64,000 bases of DNA from Bolinopsis microptera (lineage: Eukaryota > Ctenophora > Tentaculata > Lobata > Bolinopsidae): the NCBI RefSeq assembly GCF_026151205.1, contig NC_087072.1, positions 9,545,669 through 9,609,668 of the forward strand. Direction: 5' to 3'. Below, one piece after another: positions 35,294 to 46,865 of this stretch (position 1 is the first letter of the stretch; each line of letters begins with the position of its first letter). The notes below the pieces were generated by a model. It made no database searches. It was given only the letters and a program-made list of their open reading frames with translations, and was not told the origin of the DNA. A program made the translations under genes and the position numbers.

Positions 35294-36084
35294 GTAAATA
35301 TAAGTGACCCTATTAAAAGGCACAGTGTAGTTGACTTTGTCACACTATGAAATTACACAAACCCTTGATGGTTAGGATAATCGTCTCATCCTCTAGGCTA
35401 ACTTTGTCACATAACGATATCTTAATCAGGTGATAAGATATCGCTTAAATACGGCCGGCACGGAAATGGTTACATTGTCACACTATAAACATGTGACAGA
35501 GTAAATATGGACCCCTTGCTGCCGTTTTTGACCAAAATTTTGAGTGTCCAGTTGATTGGATGTGTACATATGACCATTACCTACATATTTGACGACTTTT
35601 TCGTTAGATGGTGCACTCAGGTTTACTCTGTCACACATTTAAGAAAATATGTGAACAATGTTTAGGGAACCCTGATAAGCAATGCTGAGTAGTGTAGGTT
35701 TAGTTAATGGCCTGGAAGTGCTAGGAATTGTTATTATATCATATAGTCGCAAGGAATTAAAACACAGAAGGCACAGACAAGTTTACTTTGTCACATAATC
35801 TTGATGATATCTGAACATGTGTGAAATTGAACAAATAATGATATACCAGCTTAAACCCTTTGTATTACGTAATATGGATCAAACAATTAATTAATTAAAA
35901 TTGAAATTTAAAAACACCACTATTAAGCGTACACTTTTACTCAGCAGTGTCACTACAACTAGTTAACAAAAATACTTTTAAAACTATATATCAAAAGCAA
36001 AATAAAGTTCTATGTATAAATTCGTTCATAAAACTTCCAAAAAGCTAATATAATTTAGATAAGTCAAAGAGAGGGTTAAAATTA

Positions 36085-38361
36085 TTAATAAAACATTTTT
36101 GCTACCTCAGTGTCAGATAAAGTAAACAAATAAGTCTTCAGTGCGGACTTAAACGCCTCAACAGAATAACATTGTTTGACTGAGTCTGGTAGTGCATTAA
36201 AAACTCGTGGACCAACCACACTAAAACTACGATCACCAAAACCCTTGGTTGAACGATAAGGGACTATGAGCCTAACAGTGTGTCCATGGTGAGCATACTT
36301 AAACATATCTTGAAGGTACAGTGGCGCTATTCCATTAATAGCCTTAAAAGATAGGAGACATATTTTAAAAATCACTCTTTTAGGTATATTAAGCCAGTGC
36401 AATTTATCAAGATCGTCGCCTAGGTGATCAAATTTATATTTTCCAGTTACTGCTTTTGCACAGGCATTTTGAATAAGCTGTAGTTGATGTATGAGGTACT
36501 TGGAGATGCCGTAAAACATGGCGTTACAGTAGTCCAAACAAGAAACAACGAGGCTATTAACAATTGTCTTAAGCTGTTTTGTAGTCAGCAGAAACCTTAT
36601 CTTAGTGAGGTTGCGTAGTGTTAGGAAACATTTCTTCTTCAACTCAACAACATGGTTGCTCATAGTAAGCCCAGAGTCCATATGTATCCCAAGATTCTTA
36701 ACTGTGCTCACAAATCGAATAGTTGTGTCACTCCCAAAATTCACTCCCTTTATATTGATCTCTCGTAGGACGGACATAGGACCAAAAACCATTATCTGTG
36801 TTTTACTGTCATTCATTGCTAGAAAGTATTTTTTCATCCACGCTCTAATAGATGCAAAGCATCCCCTGAGCTTAGAGAGTAATGTTTCGTACTGGTTGAT
36901 GGGTTTAAATCTCTTTAAGATCTGGTGGTCATCTGCATACCCATAAATTGTGAAGTCCATTCCTTGTACAAATCTATAGATGGATCTGATATAAAGGTTA
37001 AACAGAACAGGTCCCAGAACTGAGCCCTGAGGAACACCAAACTTAATAACTATTTCTTCAGAGAGAGTAGAACCAAGTCGAATTCTCTGAGCACGACCTG
37101 TTAGAAAGCTAGTAAACCATTTTAACACAGTGCCCCTTAGTCCTATCTCCTTCATGAGAATGTTCAGTAAGACATCATGGTCTACAGTATCAAACGCCGC
37201 CGATAGGTCAAGCATCATGACAACTGTAGCACTCTTTTCATCTGATGCAACTAGAAGATCATTCCATATTCTGATCAATAATGTTTCTGTGCTGAAGGTC
37301 TTCTTGTATGCAGACTGTTCTGGGCAGTGGAGATTATGCTTATCTAAGTGATCGTTTAGGCGCTTTAACACCACTCTCTCGATTAGCTTCCCAAGGAAAG
37401 TGAGGTTTGAGACAGGGCGAAAGTTTTTCAAGACATTAGGATCAAGAGAGTTACTTTTCAGGAGGGGAACAATATCAGCAAGTTTGACTCCGTCCATTGA
37501 ACCTTGAGATAAGGATGCATTAACAATCTGTAGAAGTAATGGTAGCAGAATGCTGATGTTCTCTTTAAGCAGTGTAGTAGGTAAGATGTCAGAAGGTGAA
37601 CATTTGATACCAAACTCGTCAATGATTTCCTTTAGCTCATCTAATGTGACAGGTTCAAAGGTAGACCAGTGGTAGGATTCGGGAGCTTCAGCAGAAGAGT
37701 CTGATGGAAGAGTAAACCGATCATGATCCATATCTTTCCTAATGTTATCAATCTTAGATGTAAAGTAGGCGTTAAAGTCTGCTGCTAGCTTTGGAAGATC
37801 ATCTGTGTAATCTGGCAGAGGATTAGATTGTTTACGGTCTAAATTTCTATTGACCAGCTGCCACAAAGTTCTTGGGTTGCCTTTAGAGTTTTCTACCATA
37901 TTCTTAAAGTACTCCTTCTTCTTCAGATCAGCCATTTTAGAACATTCTGAGCTGATGTCTCTAAACATGATTTTATCTTCAAGCGTTGCTGTTGGTTTAC
38001 GAGTTTTTGCCTCGGCTTTTCTTCTCAGCTTTCTGTAGTCCCTGTATTCATTATCAAACCAAGGTGCAGAATCAATAACAGATACCTTCTTGGAGACTAT
38101 TGGAGCATGCTCATCTAGGAGTTCAGCACACAAGTCGTTCAAGTTGGCAACAGATGCACTCATATCAGTAGTTCCAATTTTCCCAAGATCAATCAAGTTT
38201 ACTATATCGAAGAGATCACTGGTAAATTGGTCATCATCCACAGTCTTCAAATTTCTGTAAGTGATATCTTTAAAATATTTCTTTTCAAATTCCAAAGAGA
38301 AGTCACAATAGACTGGAAAATGATCTGATCCATGCCTATTCAACAACACTGCTAGTACCAT
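36085..38361 (-). mobile_element. L2-like LINE, 5' truncated, intact 758-codon RT frame
   Basis: The frame begins inside the end of the APE endonuclease (RHGSDHFPVYCDFSL, the catalytic SDH block) and continues through a linker (PWFDNEYRDYRKLRRKAE) to the RT: ENFRPVSNLTFLGKLIERVV-type fingers, MLDLSAAFDTVDHDVLL (motif A), KFGVPQGSVLGPVLFNLYIRSI and IYGYADDHQIL (motif C, YADD). The thumb and the L2/CR1-type C-terminus (LPLYLQDMFKYA-like, RSFSVVGPRVFNALPDSVKQ) follow. No stop or frameshift interrupts it, so it is a fairly young copy, but without most of the endonuclease and ORF1 it cannot act alone. The 5' break is near 38350. Confidence 0.88.
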
Positions 38362-38374
38362 GCACCAGTCACAT

Positions 38375-39021
38375 AAATCATTAACGTGTGGTAATATGTT
38401 AACAGTGTCACAATTAAACTACCACAACATGGTCAAAAATAGGGTAATTTCGTCACAAAAAAATTATTATAACTCTGTCAGCTCCTTGCTGGCAAAATAA
38501 CTAGTTAGTTTATCGACATTTTTTTGATGATAAAATTACATAGTATTCTAATAGAGGTATTAGAATTAGAATTAGAATTAGAATCAAATTTACACAGCAA
38601 TACAATAAGAATAAAAAATAATTTAAGAAGCTTCAATCTGCTGTGCAGGACATTCAAGTCAGTCAAAAACTGTTAGCAGAACACCCTTCTAGGGACATAA
38701 GGATATAGCATGTAAATTGTAAAACAAAATAAGTAATAAATTAATGAGTGGTAAAATAAGATATGATTTAACAGTGAACTGTGGGCATGAAGGTAACAAT
38801 TAATGTTGAAAATTACATTGATGCCCACTTTGGAATTTCGTAAGTAATATTATTTACAGTTATACACAGAGAAGTATAGAACAACATTAGAATGGCAATG
38901 ATAACAAATGGGAACGAATAAAGGAGATGTTTAAAGTTCTATACTTCTGAAAATAGGTCATATAACGCAGGGGGCCTTTCCACCCGACAAAACTCCAGCA
39001 CCTTAAAAATTGTTTCAGTTG
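38375..39021. other. Gap between two minus-strand LINEs
   Basis: AT-rich, no ORF. It contains two copies of the GTTTACTTTGTCACA-like motif (38397, 38444) and a short AGAATT tandem repeat near 38565-38583. The right part, below 39022, may be the 3' UTR of the AlkB-SGNH LINE. Confidence 0.5.
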
Positions 39022-42000
39022 TCACATAGCTAGAGTGTAGAAATAGTCGAAACTATTGTTTATTTCATAGGATGAGACTCCTTGAATTACATCTGACATA
39101 AATTTAGATTTCATACATTGTGAGAAATTTACACTACATTCTATAGTCCTTATGTTCTCTGGAATTGTATTCCAACATTTTGCACCTAAATATGTAAAGG
39201 TTTTGTGTGTTCTGGATTTGTGAATATAAAGGTTGCACCTCTCAGCATCACGTGATCCTCCGGATACATAAGAAAATTTACCGGTGAATGATGATGGTGC
39301 AGCCTCATTAAGAATTTTATACATATACGTTGATATATACGTTAAGACGGAGTTGTCGTCTTAAGTGTAAGGGTAAACACTTCATATTTCGATATACATT
39401 TACTGATGGTTCCTGCCAATGAACATCCAGTGCAATTTTTGCTACTTTCTTGTATAATATATCAAGAGAATTAAGTCTGGTTTTGGCAGCCCTACACCAT
39501 ATTATATCCAGGTAGTCAAATTGGGGGAGCATAAGAGCATTTACAAACATTTTTCTATATTTCAGTGGAAGAAGATTTTTCGACCTGTATAATGCCCCTA
39601 TTCTTTTAGCAATTTTTGATTTCACATAATCAATATGGTCTTGAAAGTTCAATAAATTGTCTATCATGAGACCTAAATATTTTTGAGATTTAGTTTCTTC
39701 TATAAAAAGGCATTCTTTTTCCAAATCCAGAGGGATTGACAACGTGTCCAGATTAGGATATCTATCAAATACAATGAATGAAGATTTTGCAGCATTTAGT
39801 CTCAGCTTGTTGATTCTAAGCCATTCATACACAATTTTCATATCCTTAATTACATTTTCATATATGCTTCGGGAAATGTTATCAAAATATAGTGCACTGT
39901 CATCTGCAAATAAGTAAACAGTAGATTGTGTGCAATTTCTACTGAGATCATTTATGAATAAACTAAATAGAATTGGTCCTAATATGCTACCCTGTGGCAC
40001 ACCTGTTTTAACAGGGAGTGATGTGCTTACATTACCACGTATTTTGGTGTGCTGCTTTCTGTCCCCAAGGTAGCTTTTGAACCACTTTATGACAAAGCCA
40101 TCAACTCCATAATACTTAAGTTTTTTCAATAAAATATTATGGCTTACTGTGTCAAAGGCCTTTTTAATATCTAAGAATACAATTGCAGGTTTCTTCTGTG
40201 ATTCCTTAGACGTAAATATTTTATCAAATAGATTAAGCATTAGAAAAGTGGTGGAATGATCTTTTCTAAATCCATACTGATTGTTGGTAAGTAGTTTATT
40301 TGTTTCAACATACTCTGTGAGCTGTTGGTTAACAAAATATTCTATGCATTTTCCAAGTAGGGGGAGTATGGATATTGGCCGGTAGTTATTTGGATCATTA
40401 GGGTCACCAGTTTTAAGAATTGGAGTGACTGATGCAATTTTACATGCCAACGGCATTGTTCCACTTTTCATACTAAGGTTTATAATATGAGCTACTGGAT
40501 CGATGATTTGGGGAATAATATACTTATATACTTTAATAGGCATGATATCGTTGATAGATTTATCTGATGGTATACTGAGTATATATTCTTTTACTTGTTC
40601 AACAGTCACCTCTTCGAATACAGAGAGTTTACACTCTGGTGGAGGCGGCATATATTCTAGAAAGTCGTCTGAATCCTTTTCCTTAATTGATTCTTGTAAT
40701 ATTGTACCAACTGTGGCAAAATGCAGGTTAACTCCGTTAACATTTAAGTTGCTTGGGGAAGAGCTACTTATTTTTCCAGGTAAGTTTGAAGCATGTTTGA
40801 TAGTTTTCCAAATACCTTTCAAATCGTTTTTTGCACTTTTCACAGTAAGGTCCTGAACAATATTTGTACGTCTGTTTTCTTTGGATAATTTTGTCACATA
40901 GTTTCTTTGGGGACGATAGTTATCCCACGAAGTAGAGCATTTCTTATGTAGTTCACTTTTTCTGCAGTTACATATTCCATTAATACACTTACACTTGAAT
41001 TTGTTTAATTGTCCTAAACACTTTTTATACTTTCTGAAAAGCATCTTCTTCTTCCGTATTTCTGCCAACAGTACTTTAGAGGGATTACAAAGAAAGTTAC
41101 TATTACATTTAATCTGTTTAGGTGGACAGTAATTATCATACGATTCCTGGATGTGATGATTAAGTCCATCTAGCGCATGGTCTACATTAGTACAGCTTAG
41201 AATATTACTGTAGTTACTGCAGGATCCCAGAAAATAGCTTAAGGCTTTTAGATTGTTTAAGGAGTGGTCTCTGATAAGGACCTTCTGGAACTTACTAGCT
41301 TTATTTACTTTAAAGTCGAGAACACATTTAAGAGCTTGGTGATCTCCTATTCTATCATCAAGTACTTTACACTCTATGAAATTAGAGTAACAGTTAGTCA
41401 TTACAACATCTATTGTGCTCTGCGTTATTCTACCATCTAAGTTTGCAATACAGACTGTTACTCCTGTAACAGTCTGTATCATTCCAAAGAGCTTCATTGT
41501 TATATCTAACTTTTTATAGTCTAGATCAGATAAAGAGTTTTGGTTAACATTAACATCGCCAATCCATATTACTTTCTTACCTTGAAGTTTCATCATACAT
41601 TCAGTCATATAATCAAGGAAAGTATCTAGATGACAAAAGTTTTGTGATCTGTAGAAGCAGCAAATGTAAAGATTGGCGTCCTTGAGTTGTATCCATATAG
41701 CTTCGATTTTAGAAATATCAGAGTAGGTTATATCTAAATTGAGTAATTTGTGGTTAACATTTTGGTTGATCAATATACCACACCCTCCTCTTCCTCTATC
41801 GTTAGGTCTATCACACCTTATAAAATCAAAGTTTAAGGGGAAGTTAAGTGTACTAGTGTCTATATCAGATTTAAGGTTTGTCTCATTAATTCCAATTATG
41901 TCAAGCTTTTCGCGAAATATTAGCTCCTGTAGTTCGAAAGTTTTTGCCAGATTAGTCAGGCCACCCTGTATATTACATAGACCAAGAGAGAGATTATCGT

Positions 42001-42031
42001 TTATTGAGGTACGAATAAGGTTAAACCAAAG
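39022..42031 (-). pseudogene. LINE ORF2: APE endonuclease and reverse transcriptase, one frameshift
   Basis: The open frame starts after a TAG at 42032-42034 and has no ATG before the endonuclease. APE blocks are LCNIQGG, IIGINETNL (catalytic Glu), WIGDVNVNQ, STIDVVMTN and GDHQALKC (catalytic His). A Cys-rich linker (CKCINGICNC, about 41000) precedes the RT: NNYRPISILPLLGK, NQYGFRKDHSTTFL, FLDIKKAFDTVSHNIL (motif A), GVPQGSILGPILFSLFINDL and LFADDSALYF (motif C). At about 39320-39340 a 10-bp insertion repeating AACGTATAT shifts the frame. The remaining 100 codons (YKILNEAAPSSFTGKF ... FTYLGAKCWNTIP) continue to 39022. Everything else is open, so one event may have inactivated it. Confidence 0.85.
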
Positions 42032-42322
42032 CTAATGGGGAACAAATCCACATGCAGTCTCCTCAAGTAGACTAAGTTTCAAATCATGTCATACATATGA
42101 TTTAAATTGGATTTCGGATCAGCAATCATACTGCAGTTTAAATCATAAAGTTTAACAGCATAAAATAGTAACTCACTTCTGTTTGTGATAAATATAGCTT
42201 GAGAGATATAAAAACGTTAAGTTATTAGAAATTTGTGCTGATCTAACATTTTAAACCAGATAAAACAGTAATCCTGTTATTATTCATGTTGATACCCTTG
42301 GATTATAGAATTTTAATGAAGT

Positions 42323-42862
42323 TTAACACAAGTGAGTTACATATTTGAGATGCTTACCAAGCCTGGCAATTCCTAACTTATTAAGGTGCACATTGTCATG
42401 GCCCCTGCCAAAATACTTGTCCTTTCTATTATAATTTAAAGTAAAGAGATTATTTTCATGTTCTGTGTTAATGTATATTAGCCCATGCTTATAACACATA
42501 TTCTCTAAGTATCGATTAAGTCCCTGCACTATGATGTTCTTACTAGTGACAGCTCTAGGCAGAATATTTAAGATATATATTTTTGCACTATTAAATTCTG
42601 CCCACAATTTTTGAACAAATTCTTCCATGTCATTGGTGGCACTGTTGAAGTTCATTGTGTTGAGGTCAATTGGATCAACACAGTTAGTACCAGTTAGTAA
42701 AACAACCTTTTTAACCTTTTCTTTGTTGAGAACTTTGAACTGACTGTCGCTAAAGAGTCTTTGGGACATTTGGATTGAGTTGGCCCCTGGGTAGAAGAAT
42801 ACTTTGGCCTTCTGAGATGAAGAGCTCAACAGTTTTTCATTCAGATGCCTAAACATGCTGCT
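42323..42862 (-). CDS. LINE ORF1, 3' part: SGNH/GDSL-type esterase domain
   Basis: About 179 codons continue the AlkB frame once the RTE-like insert and one 8-bp duplicate are ignored. Block I reads across the junction as VYIS-SSMFRHL, so Gly-Asp-Ser appears as S-S-S with the nucleophile position kept. Then come FFYPGANS (the 'fPGA' block), VVLLTGTNCVD (block III, G-x-N), IYILNILPRA, and HDNVHLNKLGIARL (block V, D-x-V-H-L). This matches the esterase of CR1-type ORF1 proteins, thought to help with RNA or membrane/lipid association. The stop is at 42323-42325. The loss of a canonical GDS may weaken activity. Confidence 0.8.
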   Translation of the reverse strand, partial: SSMFRHLNEKLLSSSSQKAKVFFYPGANSIQMSQRLFSDSQFKVLNKEKVKKVVLLTGTNCVDPIDLNTMNFNSATNDMEEFVQKLWAEFNSAKIYILNILPRAVTSKNIIVQGLNRYLENMCYKHGLIYINTEHENNLFTLNYNRKDKYFGRGHDNVHLNKLGIARLGKHLKYVTHLC

Positions 42863-42870
42863 GCTGATAT

Positions 42871-45022
42871 GATAGAAGAACAATGGAAGAAATTGAGAGA
42901 CATTATAACTGATATCTCGTTTGAAGTTCTGGGTGAAAGGGGCCGGAAAAAGAGAACAGAACATCTCTCAAAGGATACTAAGAATCTCCTAAAAGAACGA
43001 GGTGAGATTAAAAAGAAACCTAGTACTGCTGAGAATCGTGCTAAGTACTCGCAGATTAACGGTCTTGTTAGGCAGAACTGTAAAAGAGATGATAATGCCT
43101 GGGCTGTTAGAGTAGCTGAGGAATTGGAAGAGGCTGCCAAGCAGGGTCAACAAAGAGATGTTTGGCAGAAAATAAAATCCCTTACAAACAAGAGAGTAAA
43201 CAGATCTGCGGCAGTGCGGGATAAGAATGGGACACTTATATCAGATCCCGAAGCTCAGTCACATCGCTGGGCCGAATATTTTGAAGAACTCTTAACGCCA
43301 GCAGCAGATGCGGTGGATTTCTCTCTATTGGATGAGGACGAAAAGGTACTTTCTTTTGAATATCTTAGTAATGATGATGAGCCACCGTCCTTGTTTGAAA
43401 TTGAGGAAGCTATCAAGAAGTTGAAGAACTACAAAAGTGCTGGAATTGATGAAATTTCAAATGAGCAGTTAAAGTACGGTTCTCCTGGACTTCTGCCTTG
43501 GTTAAAAGATTTGTTTGAAACTGTATGGAAAAGTGAGGATATTCCTAGTGATTGGAGGAAAGGAATCATCACCATCATCCCAAAGAAAGGGGACCTCACA
43601 TATTGCAACAACAACAGAGGGATAACTCTACGCTCCACAGTATCGAAGTTATTTCAAATCGTGTTGTTAAAAAGACTAAGTAATGGGCTTGAAAAGTTAC
43701 TTAGAGAAAATCAGTGTGGTTTCAGGAGAAACCGTTCTTGTATAGATCAGCTATACTCCCTTAATTGTATAATACACAATTGTATAGAATTCAACGTCCC
43801 TTTGTATATAAACTTTATTGATTTTAAAGCTGCTTTTGATTCAATCAATCGTGACTTTATTTGGAAAGCTTTTGAACATTATGGTCTTCCAACAAAATAC
43901 ATCAATGTTTTCAAAGCGTTCTTTAGAGCAACTGAAAGTGCAGTTCGTGTCAATGGGGAATTGACAAGATGGTTTGATGTCGATTCGGGGACTGGACAAG
44001 GTGATGTGCAAGGGCCCCCCATTTTCAACCTTGTACTTAACTGGGGATTAGAACTTGCCGAGAAGTTTAAAAATATATCGCGTGGTTTTACTCTTCAGTA
44101 CAGACAAAGTTCCAGACAACCGGAAAAATGTGTCATTGATTTGGACTATGCTGATGACATAGCAGGCATGGATGACACTGTCGAGGGACTGCAAGAAACA
44201 ACGGACAATATTGCGAAATACTGTGGGCTTGGGGGTTTAAAGATGAACGCAAAGAAAACAGAGATCATGGTAATTGGGAAAGATACGTCGCAGCACCCAC
44301 TCCCAGAGAATAGGACCATAGATATTACTGTCGATGGAAACTCTGCAAAGCAGGTCACTCAATTCACTTATTTGGGTGCCAAAATTACATCGGATGGCAA
44401 GATCGATAAAGAAATAAGTGTCAGGATTGGAAAAGCAACCGGAGCTTTTAACCAACTCAATAACATTTGGAAGAATAAGAACATAAGCATTAACAACAAA
44501 GTGCGAATCTACATCGCAGCTGTTCTTACCATTCTGACCTATGGAAGTGAGATATGGAACACGACTCAAGTGCAGACAAGAAGATTAGAGTCTTTCCATC
44601 AGTACTGCTTACGCAGAATCCTGAGAGTGAGGTGGTTCCATCGAGTAAGAAATGAAGATGTTTTAAGAAGGGCTTCAATAACTGCTCTTACTGACATAAT
44701 AGCAACAAAACGGCTACGTTGGTTTGGACATGTCAGTAGAATGCCTGAAGATCGGTTACCTAACTATCTACTTGAATGGAAACCCAAGCATGGGAAACGA
44801 TCAAGAGGCAGGCCTAGGAAGAGCTTAAATGATGTATTTATTGAAGATGCTGAGCAGAGATTGGATCGTAATGGACTCACGATTGATTGTATGAGAAGAT
44901 TGGCTGCAGATCGAAAAGGATGGAGAAATATTACCCGCCGAAGTTGTATAATACAAAGTAATGACGCAGATGACGCAGACTAATCCTTTTGGATGGAGAT
45001 CTCGCCATGTAACATGTATGTA
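42871..45022 (+). mobile_element. RTE-like LINE inserted in the AlkB-SGNH ORF1
   Basis: GCTGATAT is present immediately left (42863-42870) and right (45023-45030), an 8-bp target duplication that fixes the ends. The insert has an open frame from its first codons (IEEQWKKLRDIITDISFEVLG) to a stop near 44981. The RT blocks are NNNRGITLRSTVSKLF, NQCGFRRNRSCIDQLY, INFIDFKAAFDSINRDFIW (motif A), GTGQGDVQGPPIFNLVLNWGL and DLDYADDIAGMD (motif C), followed by the C-terminal RRIL-RVRWFHRVRNEDV and RLRWFGHVSRMP blocks typical of RTE-group LINEs. It lacks the endonuclease (5' truncated). The coding end holds ATGACGCAG twice, and about 40 bp of 3' sequence follows without a poly-A. Confidence 0.85.
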
Positions 45023-46324
45023 GCTGATATAAACTGTGCTCACATCGTTGGGTGTCTCCTTTTCGAACAATTGTTGTCTGTTAACATGCCGCCCTGATTG
45101 ATGCAGATGGGGTGGTGGAGATGTATAGGGTGGGGTTAGAGGTCGGTGCTGATAAGCACCATTCGTTTTCCTTGATGGATGAACTATAAACTCGTCTTCT
45201 TGATAAGGTACATAGCCGCTGGAGTTGGAGATGTTTTCATATGGGTCATGGTAATTGTCATTGCACATGTTGGTTGGTGTACTTGTTAATCTTTGGACAA
45301 CAGCTACAGGTTTGATCAGTCTGAATGTGATACTGATCCTTTTGTTTGTACAAGATGGTTGAGTACAGATTTCATGTCTGTAATGAAGCTGGGATTTTTT
45401 AGACATGATACAAACATCCCCATGCTTTAGATCTAGGGCAGACACCACTTTTCCTGTTTGAATTTCTGTGAACTGCATCGTCCTAGAGGCACCCAGAGAA
45501 ACTGTAACAATATAAGAGTTTTCATCGATGCATTCTTCATTATCACTATGGATAGGCATGCATTCTGTCCCAGTACAGCTGTAGTAGTTTACGAGAGCAC
45601 TGTTGTAAACATAATCCGGGAGTAACACATCAAGATATGAACAGATAGCAGCCAGATAGGACTGATGTGGTATCTCCTTCGCCTCGTGACTTCCCCCATT
45701 ATACACATATGGGAAGTCCCCAAAGTAAGCTGTTTTCCTATTTTGAAACTGGTGGCTAAAATCCAATTCTCTCAGGAAGATGTCTAAGGAGAATTTTTGA
45801 AACGGTGCCTGATCAATGAGTTCAACAGGTGGTATGATAATGTCAGGGCTTTCATCATTTACACTTAAGGCCACACTAGATATGGGTGTTACATCTATTT
45901 CAGCATAATACTTGCCACTCCATGGATTGACAGATCCTGTACTCCCACTGATTTGATTTTCTGTGTTGTTGGAAATGATAGAATCTGGTGCTTCAATGAT
46001 GCCATCACTATTGATTAGCATGAAAGATTCAGGCACCTCGCATTCACTGTCATATTCAATCTGATCGTTTTCAAATTCTGTCTGAACTGCAACATCTGAA
46101 CACCTATCCAGGACAGCCCGATAATCTATTGACTGATTGGTACTTTGATGTAACAACGTACCATTAATCTCTGCTATAGTCTGAGAAGTTTGAACAATGT
46201 CTTCTAGGATGATCACTTTCCGCTCGAGAAACTTGACATGAGATTTGAATGCAGTACAGTTTTTGCATTTTTGATCACATTCCGACAATAGTTTTCCAAA
46301 AAATGTTTCCATTGAATCGTCCAT
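45023..46324 (-). CDS. LINE ORF1, 5' part: coiled coil plus AlkB-like 2OG-Fe(II) dioxygenase
   Basis: ATG at 46324 gives IMDDSMETFFGKLL. The open frame reaches back to 46387 without another ATG, and the residue numbers here count from 46387. A Cys-containing helix (CDQKCKNC, 37-45) and a coiled coil (about 47-80) precede an acidic linker. The AlkB fold spans about 195-360: YFGDFPYVYNGG (221-232, substrate lid), ALVNYY (N267, Y269), HSD (H280, D282, iron ligands), YRH (H338, third ligand) and KRISITFR (R350, R356, 2-oxoglutarate salt bridge). All residues needed for catalysis are present. AlkB enzymes remove alkyl groups from nucleic acids. Pro/His-rich sequence follows, and the frame then continues into the SGNH part beyond the insertion. 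Confidence 0.85.
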
Positions 46325-46485
46325 GATATTGAGTTGATGATTTGAATTAAGTTGTTGATTTGAATTGAAGCAAATTGAAGAGTTCACATGTGAGATTTGT
46401 TCCTTTCCATTAACGTTACATTCGTATTACATTCGTATTACTCAATAAATGTAATAGATTTGTAGTGTTGTAATTAGTTTAAAAC

Positions 46486-46865
46486 TATATAGATCTTCAA
46501 AATAGGGGCAAGACATGTTTACTTTGTCACATCAGTTATTATTACAGTTAGGTAATCGTCATCACATTAACATATATTTTTTTGTAGTTTGGATTGATTT
46601 ATTTAGGTAATAAGCAGGTGATAAGGCAGCCTATGCTAATTTTTACACACTATCTTGAAATTGTTGGGGCAGGAAAAGTTAATTTTGTCACATTTTTAGT
46701 GACTTTGACAAATTTAACCTAAAATTGTTAAACTTGAGCTCTGATGTTCTGGACAATATTCTACCAATTTTTTCTGAAAGAATGTTAAATTCTAATAGAG
46801 TTATAGAATATATAGATCTTCAAAATAGGGGCAAGACATGTTTACTTTGTCACATCAGTTATTAT
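46486..46865. repeat. 57-bp perfect direct repeat, 323 bp apart
   Basis: 46486-46542 and 46809-46865 are identical. Each includes AGATCTTC, AGGGGCAAG and one full GTTTACTTTGTCACA motif. The sequence between them contains a weaker motif copy. Perfect identity in otherwise degraded DNA suggests a recent segmental duplication or gene conversion within the motif array. Confidence 0.85.

Larger units (their letters stand above)
39022..46324 (-). mobile_element. Large LINE: ORF1 with coiled coil, AlkB-type dioxygenase and SGNH esterase; ORF2 with APE endonuclease and RT
   Basis: Read on the minus strand the element runs ORF1 (46324 to 42323, interrupted by an RTE-like LINE at 42871-45022), a gap of about 290 bp, then ORF2 (42031 to 39022). 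ORF1 and ORF2 share strand and order as in CR1-group LINEs, some of which carry an SGNH esterase in ORF1. The addition of an AlkB-like domain is the unusual part. Boundaries are not fixed: no clear 5' end or target duplication was found, and the 57-bp repeats at 46.5-46.9 kb could belong to its 5' region or to the host locus. ORF2 carries one frameshift, so the copy is dead as read, but it is well preserved. Confidence 0.8.

Noticed and set aside
42841..42964. MFCSLFPAPFTQNFK... as the true N-terminus of the SGNH ORF
   Set aside because: Bases beyond 42870 belong to the inserted RTE-like LINE; this N-terminus is its antisense.
45000..46387. AlkB-like frame as a host ALKBH gene
   Set aside because: It is fused in frame to an SGNH domain across a precise 8-bp target duplication and lies directly upstream of an APE-RT ORF on the same strand, as in a LINE.
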